DNA from: Nannochloropsis oceanica
Lineage: Eukaryota > Sar > Eustigmatophyceae > Eustigmatales > Monodopsidaceae
Direction of reading: 5' to 3'
NCBI GenBank assembly: GCA_004519485.1
Contig: CP038134.1
Span: 744,001 to 808,000 of the forward strand
Length of the DNA: 64,000 bases
A program made the translations under genes and the position numbers. Position 1 is the stretch's first letter, and the number at the start of each line of letters is the position of its first letter. The notes beneath the pieces are model-generated. The model was not told the origin of the DNA. It saw nothing but the letters and a program-made list of their open reading frames with translations, and did not search any database. This document shows positions 48,536-58,238 of this stretch, piece by piece.

Positions 48536-49198
48536 ATGGCCGGGCCTCGACCAACCAAAGTTCTTTCTCTTCGGGAACTGCAGATGGCCAAGCGCATGCT
48601 CAAAAGTAACAAGGTGCCGGCGTGCCAACGGGAGCTCACCGCCCTGCTGAACGCTATGGACCGCAAGGACAAGGGAGATGGGAACGTCAACATTAGAATA
48701 TTGCAAACCGCTCTGGAGCACTGCTTGCATGCATCGGTAAATGTCTTGAATGGGATTGTTGGAGGTTGGTCGTGGATGGGGCTGGATCTTGGGTGGGATA
48801 TAGTAAAGGCATGTAAATTGGCGTTGGATCTCGGTAGTTGTGTGCCTGCGCGCCTGGTACCACGATCGAGAATAAGAGGCGAGAAGGGCGGGGTCAGGAC
48901 TATTTCAAGATTTGATAGGCTATCGAATTTTATAATTTGCATGGCCAGAAGGGGGTTTATGAGAAGATTGAAAACCCCTCCTATTCTCGAAGATGCTGCT
49001 TTCTTTATCCAAGCGTACACATATCGCTTGGCAGCACTCAGGATGCAGAAATATGAAAAGAATAACCCGCACACTCATTATCTGAATTCCAACTCTTCCC
49101 CCTTTGACTCATTGAAATCAAAACAGGACCAGGCTAAGAAGGTGGCTGCGCCGCCGGTGGGCTTAGGCGTGCTTGCCCGGGCCACCAAGAAGAAGTAG
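48536..49198 (+). CDS. Orphan basic protein, 220 aa
   Basis: No family recognised. ATG 48536 opens a 220-residue frame, MAGPRPTKVLSLRELQMAKR, rich in Lys, Arg and Leu. The first ~70 residues are helical and charged. The middle (~70-155) is less typical of coding sequence and starts with a possible donor GTAAATG at 48737, so part of it may be an unspliced intron. The end (AAFFIQAYTYRLAALRMQKY, then VGLGVLARATKKK) is again helical and basic, suggesting a nucleic-acid or ribosome contact. Start context is good (aataATGgcc). Splicing and identity are uncertain. Confidence 0.4.
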   Translation: MAGPRPTKVLSLRELQMAKRMLKSNKVPACQRELTALLNAMDRKDKGDGNVNIRILQTALEHCLHASVNVLNGIVGGWSWMGLDLGWDIVKACKLALDLGSCVPARLVPRSRIRGEKGGVRTISRFDRLSNFIICMARRGFMRRLKTPPILEDAAFFIQAYTYRLAALRMQKYEKNNPHTHYLNSNSSPFDSLKSKQDQAKKVAAPPVGLGVLARATKKK

Positions 49199-50233
49199 AT
49201 ATTGAGGAACAGGATTGGGCAGCAACCGCGAAGAAGAAATGGGGTTTGCAGGGGATGTGGAGAAGAGAGAAATGCAGGCCTGCGTAGAAAATGTGGGTTT
49301 TCGAACCTCGACAACATGTACTCACATACCCGCTCCTGTTAGCCGGAGATGAAAGAGCCCTTGAAGAGCCGACCTTCCCCCAAATGATACGCCTTACCAA
49401 AATGTAAAAAAAGAAACAACAATAGAAAAAGGTGTGAAAAGTTGCGTGGAGTGGGGAATCCATTTTTTACCATTTAGCAAATTGAGGTCTGTCTGCAGCC
49501 ACTTATATATCAATCGATCCGAGCCGCAACTCCCAATGGAGAGCGCCGGGTACCGACTGACCTTAATGCTTGTGTTGCTTTCTCGCTCTCTCAGTGCTTT
49601 CCCCAATACATCACAGCGTTATTGTTAATTTCTTTTGTGTGACGGTAGCTTTTCCTGTCGCTGTAGTCTTATCCACTCACAGGGATAGGAGACACATCCG
49701 TAAGACTCTCCGCCCGGGCGAGGTCACAATCGCCGTCTTCGAAGTTCGCTTCTTCAGGAGGGTCTCCCGACTCGTCCGCGCTTCCAGCACCCACATTCTT
49801 GAGACGCTGCACAGCTTGGGATGGTCCAATGCGAACAAAGTGTTCAACACCCTGCAACGCACCATCTTTAGTCAACGCCTTTAGCTGTGGCTCCTCGGGC
49901 TGTCCCTGCTTGGCATGTGTTCAGAGCGCAGACAACTCGCAACAAAATTATATTATGCGATGCGAACGTTTTTTTTATTTTGGCCACTAGTTCTCACACT
50001 GGACGTGCCACCAAATCCTCACGTACATTTCCATTTCGACCACACTTTCAAACAGTTTTCCTTTACCAAGCGGGGGCGGAAGTGACGCCAAAGCAGCACG
50101 GAGTGAGCGAGGAAATCATTGTCACGCAGCAATCGCAGGTTTCGTCATCTCCTCCACTGGCAAGCGTCCCCCTTGTGTCGACAAGCATTAGCACCACTAG
50201 CAGCAGCAGCCGCCACACCAGCCATAGGCGAAT
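49199..50233. other. Intergenic, upstream of the PI 4-kinase gene
   Basis: A 1035-bp gap between two + strand genes. Several short frames of 60-120 codons occur on both strands, none with a motif. It should contain the promoter and leader of the PI4K gene, whose first exon is only 41 nt. Confidence 0.35.
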
Positions 50234-53200
50234 ATGGGAGGTGCCGCGTCCAAGAATGTGAAGACGGAGCACTTGTGAGTGGAACGCGATGCCTACAGAC
50301 CCTCCCGCACACGTGCATGTGTGCTTAAAATGGACCCCATGTGACTCATCCTCTTCAGGCCGGCGCAGTTCACGCTCCGCGTGTATGTCATTCGACTCTC
50401 TGCTTTTTGTCTCTGTACTCGAATTCAGGCGCCTACCCACGCTGACTTCCTTTTCCTCTCACTCTCCCTCTATCCTCCTTTTATCCCCCCTTCATTCACA
50501 GCTCCTTGGAAGACCTGCTCACCCCCGACGACTCCGTGGACATGCGCAAGGCCACCATCATTATCTGGCGAAATCGGCACAAACCGGAAGTCATTAGCGA
50601 GCTGGCGGAGGTCCTCTCTGAATACTCTGACCAAAAAACCGTGTTTGAGGGCATTGAGTTTTATCTCCCCCAACTCGCCCACATGATCATCCACCTTGAG
50701 GTCGACTGGCCGACTGCTGCCCTGGAGCAATTTGTGTTAATTGTCTGTCAACACTCCTTGCATTTCGCGTTACAGCTCCATTTCATTCTGGTGGGGGCCA
50801 TGGAGGACTATCAGGTCGAAGGGGTGGATGGCAGGCGGACAGCGCATGGGAACGGACGCTACTATCGCCGGTGCGCCAAGCTGTTGCAGAACGTCCATCG
50901 ATGTGTGGTGTACGGGGCACCGCGTGTACGGCATTTGGAGGATTTGTACCGGTCGGGGAAGCTGAGTAAGACCGAGTTGGAAGAGATGGGAATTGCGGAG
51001 CGTCGCTTTCAGGCCGCCCAGATGTTGGATCCGGCGGAGATGACGGTGGGCGGGAAGGAGCCTAGTGTGTTGGAGGGACACCTGTCGTACAAGCGGCACT
51101 TACGTCGCTCCTGCTGTCACTCTAAGGGTTGGAAGCAACGTTGGTTCAAGATCCAGGACCGTGTCCTCTATTGCTACAACAACAAGGAGGGCGGGCGTCT
51201 GCACCGAGCCATACCTCTCGAGGCCGCCGTCGTCACCATCATCCCCAATCCCCGCCACGAACACTACTTCGAGGTCTCCCCCGCCGCCACGGGGGCGATG
51301 TCAGTCGTGTACATGCTCAAAGCTGACTCGGAGGACGAAATGCAGAAGTGGGTCAAGCATCTGCAGGACCAGTCTATCGCGCCAACTTTCCACCAAAAAG
51401 GGGAGGAACACATGCTCTACCCCGCTGAATTCGGACGGTATCAATTTTTCAAGTCCCAACGCGACTTTATCAATCGTCTCACGGACATCTCGGAGGAAAT
51501 GCGCTTCCTCGACCGAGCCATCCGCACCAAGGCCCTCAAGGAAAGATTGCCTGACGTCAAGGTCCCCCCCGCCGCCTACCTCCCCCTCTGCAAATCCACT
51601 GCTCCCTGGTCTCGGATTCTCAGCTTGCTGCCCGAGGAAGCACGAGCGTTTAGCACCAAGGCGCGTTGTCCGTGTTTGGTGCTGTTTGAAGTCGAGCGGG
51701 ACTCCCAACTGGACGTAGCCAATTACTTGCACCAGAGGTATGGAGCCTTGGATGCGCAGGGAGATCGACCCCCCTCGATGCGATTGAGTACCAGTCAGGG
51801 GGCAAGGGAGGGGGAGGGAGAGAAGGATGGCTCGCTGGTGAATGGGAAGGAGGTCCCCGCGTTGTTGGCTGCTTCGCCGGCCGGGACGAACACGGGAAGC
51901 AGTGGTGGTAGTAAGGGACCACCGCCCTCTTCCTCCCTCATATCCACCGCCACGTCCTCCTCCTCGACCTCCACCTCTTCCAATCACAACACCAGTCACA
52001 TTAAGCCTGCAGGATTGGGAGGCATTGATGATATTTCGAACCCCGCCCCTCCCTCCTTCACGTCGGTGCAGTCCGTTTCTTCTCTCGCGCCCTCTTCCAA
52101 GCAGCACGGCCAGGAGGCCCCTCTTTGCCTTGGTCCCCTGGTGGACAACCCCGACGAGGAGGCTGAGGAAGACAGCGCCGCTGGAGCCGGCATGGGGGAA
52201 GTACCGAGGGAGGGAGTGCCAGGGAGCATGCACCGTCGTCTGTCGCTGGCAGGGATTGGAATGCGAAACTCGATGAGTACGCGGTCGATGAACCCGTCCT
52301 TGTGGAGGGTCAGTCGTCCGAATATTGCTCAGGAGTTAAGGAAACTCCCATCGGAATTCCGGGCGGCCTTGAGGAAACGGTCGAGGACACCAAGCTCGTA
52401 TGGGGTGAGGGGAGGTGGGGAGGGAGGAGGGGGAATGGGAGCGACGCAGGGGGGGGTGGCGGGAACTTCGGGAGGGGGCGGATCGAAGATTGAGGCGGCG
52501 TTTGGGTTCAACCTGACGGCTAGGTCGTCGATGGAGGGGGGAGGGGAGGGAGGGAGGAGAGAGAGTGACTGGGATGATCCGAATAAGATTGTGCCGTGCT
52601 ATGGGGAAGTATGGGTGCAGAAACGGAATCGGCTGAGGGAGAAGACGACGTTTACCAGGGCGGTGGAAAACGGGTCGTGGGATTTGCAGGCGGTGATTGT
52701 CAAGAGTAATGATGACGTGCGCCAGGAGGTGTTTGTGATGGAGCTGATCTCTTTCTATGAGGAAGTATTCAAGCAGGCGGGCTTGGCGATCTGGTTGCGG
52801 TCCTACATGATTATCAGTACTGGGAACAACACGGGATTGATCGCCTTCTTGACGGACGCGATTTCGTTCGATGGCCTGAAGAAGAGCAATGATTACCCAG
52901 GGACATTACGTGGGCACTTTGAGAAGATTTATGGGGGCAGTGAGAGTGCTGAGTTCAAGGCAGCACAGCAGAATTTCGCGCAGTCGCTAGCGGGGTATAG
53001 TCTACTGAGTTATCTGCTGTGTTTCAAGGATCGGCACAATGGGAATATCATGATTGATAAGAAAGGGCATGTCATTCATATTGACTTTGGCTTTGTCCTG
53101 GGTATCATGCCGGGGGGGAAATTCTCGTTTGAGAGAGCACCATTTAAACTGACGGCGGAGATGGTGGAGATTCTGGATGGGCCAAATTCGGCGCTGTTCA

Positions 53201-53642
53201 AGTACGTCAAGGGAGGACGGGAGGAAGAGAGGGAGGGAAGAAGGGAAGAATGGAGATGGTGTGCACTCTTTATTTTTACCCTTCCCCACCGTACCGGATC
53301 ACTAATTTCAACCCTTTTTTCCTCCCGCCTTCCCTCCTTCATTCCCTCCCCAGGTACTACAAAGAACTGATGGTCCAGGGGTTCAAGACGGCGCATGCGC
53401 ATGCCGAAACCGTGGTTACTCTTATGGAGATCATGTCATTTCAGTCGAAGTTTCCTTGCTTCGTGCAGGTGGGCCCTGCGAAGGCCATTGCGGCTTTCAA
53501 GCAACGGTTGTGTCACGGGCAGACTTTGTCCGATGCGCAGATTACGCGGTTGATCGATGTGATGGTGAGTAGGAGCTATGATGCGTGTGGCACACGGTGG
53601 TACGACAAATTTCAATTGTGGACGAATGGGATTGTGCCTTAA
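50234..53642 (+). CDS. Type III phosphatidylinositol 4-kinase (beta-like) with an internal PH domain
   Basis: Makes PI4P from phosphatidylinositol, typically at Golgi membranes. Exons 50234-50274, 50502-53201 and 53354-53642 (1009 aa), in phase. The 41-nt exon 1 supplies MGGAASKNVKTEH, a strong N-myristoylation site. Residues ~15-110 are the helical lipid-kinase-unique region (MRKATIIIWRNRHKPEVISE and onward). A PH domain follows at ~203-300 (LEGHLSYKRHLRRSC, GWKQRWFKIQDRVLYCYNN, ending MQKWVKHLQ). A long Ser/Pro/Gly-rich linker leads to the kinase at ~710-1009: LQAVIVKSNDDVRQE (ATP lysine), CFKDRHNGNIMID (catalytic Asp), HIDFGFVLG, and the exon-3 end YYKELMVQGF. Position of the PH domain between LKU and kinase resembles plant/protist PI4K-gamma or alpha mixtures rather than human PI4KB. 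Confidence 0.92.
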
Positions 53643-54465
53643 GTGGAGGAGGGGGGAGACGGGAAGAAGAGACTAAGGCGGTCAGGAGTGGAAGGAGAAG
53701 AAATGGGTTTGTTTTGTACTCTGTGCGTTGATGTGTAAAATGGGTTATTTCATAGAAGAAATGAGCTTTCTGTTTGTCTTTTCAGCAAGGAAAAGGGGAG
53801 AGAAACCACAAGAAAGAAAACAACGATAGATATCATGGAGAAAGAGATGAAAATCGAAATGAAGAGAATGAGAGAGTGGGAGTTGAGAGGAGGGGTGAAT
53901 AGTGCGGTCACCAGGAAATGTTGCTCTCAAGGATGAATTCCTTGCGCTTGAGCGCAAGGCGCAAGCGATAGCAGCAGTACCAGCAGTACCAGCAGTAGAT
54001 GATGATAATGATGCCGACGAAGAAAAAAGAAAAAGAAGAAATCGAACCGAAACCTTGAGAAGAGGACACGAATAAGGCAATGAGGAGGAAGAAAAGAGTA
54101 GCAGTAGTATCTTACCAGAGAGCTAGATCAGAAATTGCGAAACTTACTGGAAAGGGAGGAAGGAAGGAAGGTGAAGGAAAGAGGGAGAGTGGAAGGAGTC
54201 TGATATATTACTCCCCTTCCGCTCTTCGTGCTGGCAAGTAATGCGGCTGGCAGCAGCAGCAGCAGCAGCGACAACAACAAAATAGGAAACGAATGGGTGT
54301 GAGTGCAAGCAAGTAGCTACATGCAATGATTGTCTTTCCTCTCAGTCGACCTTTGTGCTTTCATTCGTTTCTCCTTACTCTATATATTTAAATATACATT
54401 GAAAAACTCTTCTTCCTTCCTCCCACCCTCCACCCCTCACGCCTTTCCACCCCAACTCGCTCTCC
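53643..54465. other. Intergenic between convergent genes
   Basis: An 823-bp gap holding the 3' ends of PI4K (+) and agmatine deiminase (-). It includes short AGC/CAGCAG and GTACCAGCA repeats (53975-53995, 54255-54272) but no gene that I recognise. Confidence 0.4.
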
Positions 54466-55854
54466 TCAAAACGCATCAAAAACATTCGCGGGCTGCTGCT
54501 GCGTGATACAATGTATATTCCCACCTCCCAACAAAATATCTCTACTGTAGACCCCCACAACTCTGCGCTCCGGGTACAGCAGCTGGAGAAAATCAATCGC
54601 CTCCTCGTCTTTCGGGTCCAAGAATTGAGGAACCACCACCGCTTCGTTCGCCAGATAAAAGTTCACATACGAAGCCGCCATTCTAGCACCCACCACCTTC
54701 TTTCCTCCCTTATCTACTTCACCTCCTCGTTCCCCGACGACCAACCCGTCCATATCCTCCTCTTGATAGAACAAGGGTCCCGGGGAGGGCATTTTGTGAA
54801 TCCTCAACGCCCTCCCCTTCGCGTCTACCTCCTTTGTCAGCGTGATATAAGCACTCCACGACCGCTCAAATTGAGGGTCGTTTTCATCATCTGTCCAATG
54901 CAAAATGACCTCCCCCGGGCCCTTGAAGCAGCACATGTTATCGACATGCCCGTTCGTGTCCTGGTCGCCGAAGACACCCCACTCCAACCAAATCACCCTC
55001 TCCACGTTCAAGTAGGTCTTCAAATACTCTTCTATCTCCTCCTTGCTCAAGCCCGGGTTCCTTGATGGATGCAGCAGGCATTCCTCCGTTACTATGCACG
55101 TGCCCTCCCCATCAACATGGAAAGACCCCCCCTCCATAACGACCGGCGCATGATACCTCCTCACCCCCTCAACCTCCAGTAACTTCCGTGCCACCAACTG
55201 ATCCCTCTCACACGGCTCGTAATTCCCACCATATGCATTAAAATTCCAATCAACTCCTCGGACCTCTCTCGTCTCTTTCTCCTGGTCATCCTTTACCACG
55301 AACGTCGGCCCTGAATCCCGCACCCACGCATCATCACACCCCAACTCCACCACTCTCACTGCCGGGTTTAGCAACGCCCTTGCTACGCTCCAATCCTCCG
55401 AACGCACCCCAACCGTGACTTGCTCGTTGCCGTGCTGTTGAATGGCATTGGCAACATGTGCATAAGCCTTCTGTGCAGGCTCGGCATCGTGATCCCAATT
55501 GTCCTTCTGCCAAGGGAAGAGAATCCAGCAGCCCGCGTGGTGCTCCCATTCGGCCGGCATGTGAAACCCGTCATTCAAAGGGGTAGATGGAAGAGCCTCT
55601 CCCAGCCCTATCTCTCGTTCGTACAGGTACATGGCTGTTAAAAATGAGGGGATTGGTCTGCAGCCCTCGCTGTCACTGCCGCTGCCACCACCTCCAGCGC
55701 CACTACTACATAAGTTGCGCTTCTTCCGCTGCCGGTCCCGGTACGTGGGACCAAGGTCAAGTAAATCGTAGATGGCCACCAGCGTCATGACTGCCGCGCT
55801 TCCTGCGACAAACCCGATGAATGCCGGGGCCGCGGCGCTTTGAGTGCCCGGCAT
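54466..55854 (-). CDS. Agmatine deiminase (AguA/AIH family) with an N-terminal membrane anchor
   Basis: Converts agmatine to N-carbamoylputrescine and ammonia on the arginine-decarboxylase route to polyamines. A single 462-codon exon. Family motifs in order: MPAEWEHHAGCWILFPW, DDAWVRDSGPTFVV, VDWNFNAYGG, VMEGGSFHVDGEGT, FGDQDTNGHVDNMCCF (catalytic His) and GGGNIHCITQQQP (catalytic Cys), so the active site looks whole. Unlike bacterial and plant enzymes of ~370-380 residues it has ~85 extra N-terminal residues with one hydrophobic segment (AFIGFVAGSAAVMTLVAIY, ~11-30) followed by basic residues, a likely signal anchor; an organelle leader is possible. An insert of ~20 residues (~360-380, GERGGEVDKGGKK) also occurs. 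Confidence 0.94.
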   Translation of the reverse strand: MPGTQSAAAPAFIGFVAGSAAVMTLVAIYDLLDLGPTYRDRQRKKRNLCSSGAGGGGSGSDSEGCRPIPSFLTAMYLYEREIGLGEALPSTPLNDGFHMPAEWEHHAGCWILFPWQKDNWDHDAEPAQKAYAHVANAIQQHGNEQVTVGVRSEDWSVARALLNPAVRVVELGCDDAWVRDSGPTFVVKDDQEKETREVRGVDWNFNAYGGNYEPCERDQLVARKLLEVEGVRRYHAPVVMEGGSFHVDGEGTCIVTEECLLHPSRNPGLSKEEIEEYLKTYLNVERVIWLEWGVFGDQDTNGHVDNMCCFKGPGEVILHWTDDENDPQFERSWSAYITLTKEVDAKGRALRIHKMPSPGPLFYQEEDMDGLVVGERGGEVDKGGKKVVGARMAASYVNFYLANEAVVVPQFLDPKDEEAIDFLQLLYPERRVVGVYSRDILLGGGNIHCITQQQPANVFDAF

Positions 55855-56901
55855 GCTGTGGGGGTTTGGGGGTTATCATTGTGTTGGGGGTTGCAATCAG
55901 TAATTTTGTGTACAATTGGAGGCGCTTATGCCCATATCTTGTGGTGTGAAGATGTGAAGTCATGGCTGAGCACAGAGTCAGTAATTTTGTGTACAATTGG
56001 AGGCGCTTATGCCCATATCTTGTGGTGTGAAGATGTGAAGTCATGGCTGAGCACAGAGTCGGGCCTAGGACGGGGAAGCGGGGGAGGTGTCAAAAAGGGG
56101 CAGGGGGGGGGGGAGGGTGAGTCTTGGCTACTAACTTGGGCTCTTCAGCCACGCTGCTGGTGAAGGAGAATCAGCCGTCGTAGACAGGGTGCGTATGCCG
56201 TCAAGAGTATAGTCCTGTTGTGAAAGCGTACGGGTAAGTAGCGGTGGCAAAAGAGAGAAATTACAACAGTAGGGGAGGGGAATTTTTTGGATACTTTATG
56301 GGACAATTTCTCGTCGAGCACACCGCCACACAGCACACCATCACCGAGCATACACGCCACGCACCGCACACATGCCACGATGTCACCAATAGACATGCAT
56401 ATGCAACAGAAACCGCCCAACCTAGGGAGCATATGGCTCGCTGATATTGCCTGCCGGCATCCAACGGGGGGAAAAAACCCGTCGAGATTTGGGCTTGCTT
56501 CTTCTTTGTCCCACCACATGGTGCTTTCCCTTGTCCTGTACATCATACAGGAGTCTGGGCTCGTGCGATTAGTTTGGTCTGGTCGACCGCCTGCACAAGC
56601 CTCAACTGCCTGGAAGCCGCCTCTAGAACAGAATCTAGAATCACCCACGTGCCTTCGTTGAAGTAACAGTAGCAGCGAGGACCCCTGTACCTAATCCTAC
56701 ATCCCTCACGGGGTGGGCCATTTGGGCCGCTTATCTACGTTGCATGCGAAGGCCAGGAGACCCCGCACGTGCCGCAGGCCTCAGGCTGTCCACGCTGCCG
56801 TAGACGAGATGCGGCAAGGATGACACTCATGCCCCTTTCTCTGCCCCAACCCGTCCTCCTGACATAACGCACAGCAACAACACTCCGAGAAATCAGTAAT
56901 C
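55855..56901. promoter_or_regulatory. Divergent upstream region of agmatine deiminase (-) and the Stm1-like gene (+)
   Basis: 1047 bp. It contains the exact 81-bp tandem duplication listed separately, 43 bp from the agmatine deiminase ATG. Open frames on both strands at 56145-56660 lack motifs and are taken as chance. Confidence 0.4.
55897..56058. repeat. Exact 81-bp tandem duplication
   Basis: Two adjacent, identical 81-bp copies (55897-55977 and 55978-56058), beginning TCAGTAATTTTGTGTACAAT. It lies just upstream of the agmatine deiminase start on the minus strand. No mismatch between copies, so the event is recent or the copies are kept alike. Confidence 0.97.
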
Positions 56902-57311
56902 ATGGACAACCAAGCGAAGGAAGTCCACGATCCCTCCGATAAGAAGGCGCACGCACGCCCGGAGGCGTCGCGCGGTCGTCAGTTCGAGCGACGCTCAGGC
57001 ACCGGCCGGGAAGAGACTCAAAAGAAGGGCGGTGCTGGCAAGGCCAACTGGGGCAATGAGCTCGAGGTATGTCAGGTACAGGGAAAGGATTGATTGTATT
57101 AGCGATCATGCGTAAATATTGCTCTGTTCGTGAAGATCCAGTGGGTCTTCTTCTCGTTGAGAGCTCCATGTGCCTCAGTACCCCTCTCTTCTTCAACCAA
57201 CCAATCTCTCATTCTTCTCCCACTTCATTCACCCACACTGTCGCGCGTACATGGAAGGACGTGGATGATATTGTCCGAGAGGTGCACGAGGAGCTAGCCG
57301 GGCAGAAATAG
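56902..57311 (+). CDS. Small Stm1/HABP4-SERBP1-like RNA- or ribosome-binding protein
   Basis: Two exons, 56902-57066 and 57258-57311, encode 72 residues. The segment RGRQFERRSGTGREETQKKG, followed by GAGKANWGNELE, is the core signature of the HABP4/PAI-RBP1 family (hyaluronan/mRNA-binding), whose members such as yeast Stm1 and SERBP1 clamp idle 80S ribosomes. It is far shorter than these (usually 250-400 residues) and keeps only the signature plus an acidic helical end (DVDDIVREVHEELAGQK). The exon 2 acceptor (TGGAAG before 57258) is not preceded by a classical AG context but follows a pyrimidine-rich stretch and keeps the phase. The role in ribosome dormancy is inferred from the family. Confidence 0.8.
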
Positions 57312-58238
57312 AATGATAGAAAAGAATATACAGAGTAGAAAAGGGGACATAAATGCAGCAGCAGCAACGGCAGTTTGCGAGCAAAGGTCGCAGGCTTTAG
57401 TAAAACACTTGAAAAGGAGAGGAGGAAGAATGAGACACAAAAGAGGAAACTAATGTCTCTGGGTGTGTGTCAAGCTTAGTACCCTTTCCTGAGTATAGAT
57501 TGACAGTACACACACATACTCACATGCTAACACACATTCACTCACCGGGGCGGGGGGGATGGGGGGAGAGGGAGCAAGAGAAAGGACTAGTTCAACAACA
57601 GCCGCGAAAGAAGGGGGAAAATAAAAATAAAAGACGGTTAGAAGCGATTCACACACTCGCATACTCGTGATCTGTCTGCGTGCAGGACGTGCATGTGTAT
57701 TTGCAGGTGTGCATCTCTGTGTCTCTGTCTCAATGTCTTTGTTTTTGTGTCTGACTGGAAATCAACAACGGCACACGAAAGATGTTATTCATTTCTATAT
57801 CGATCTCATTTTATTGATCGTTTCACTTGTTTGACACCGTTGCTGCTGCTATTGCTATTGCTATTGCTATTGCTATTGATAGTGCCACTGCTACTGCTGC
57901 TGCTGCGGCTGCGGCGGCGGCGGCGGCGGCGGCGGCTGCTGCGGCTATTACTGCGGCTGCTTCTATTGCTACCACTAGAATTCACCCATGATATTTGAAG
58001 GCGACAGACGCACTCCTCTGTCTATCCCTTTCCCATGTCTCGATACGATTATTATTTCTTGTCTCATTTCCCCATTTTTATCATCAACAAGCCCAACCTA
58101 TCCTCCCGTTCTCTACCTCCTCTTCCTCCTCTTCCTCCTCGTCCTCCTTGCCCTCCTTCCCGTCCTCCTGGTCTTCCTCTCCTTCCTTCTCCTTCTCCTC
58201 CCTCCCAAACATCCCACTCTAAGCTCACCGTCCAGACC
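57312..58238. other. Intergenic between convergent genes, simple-repeat-rich
   Basis: A 927-bp gap with a G run (57547-57565), CA-rich stretches, the GCTATT/GGC repeat block at 57841-57965, and CTCCTC-rich DNA from 58110 to 58210. No gene recognised. Confidence 0.45.
57841..57965. repeat. GCTATT hexamer and GGC/GCT trinucleotide block
   Basis: About five GCTATT units (57847-57878) followed by GCT, then about nine GGC units (57906-57936), then mixed GCT/GCG units. Non-coding. Confidence 0.85.

Noticed and set aside
56145-56660. Overlapping frames on both strands upstream of the Stm1-like gene
   Set aside because: Both lack motifs and reflect GC-rich, stop-poor DNA.
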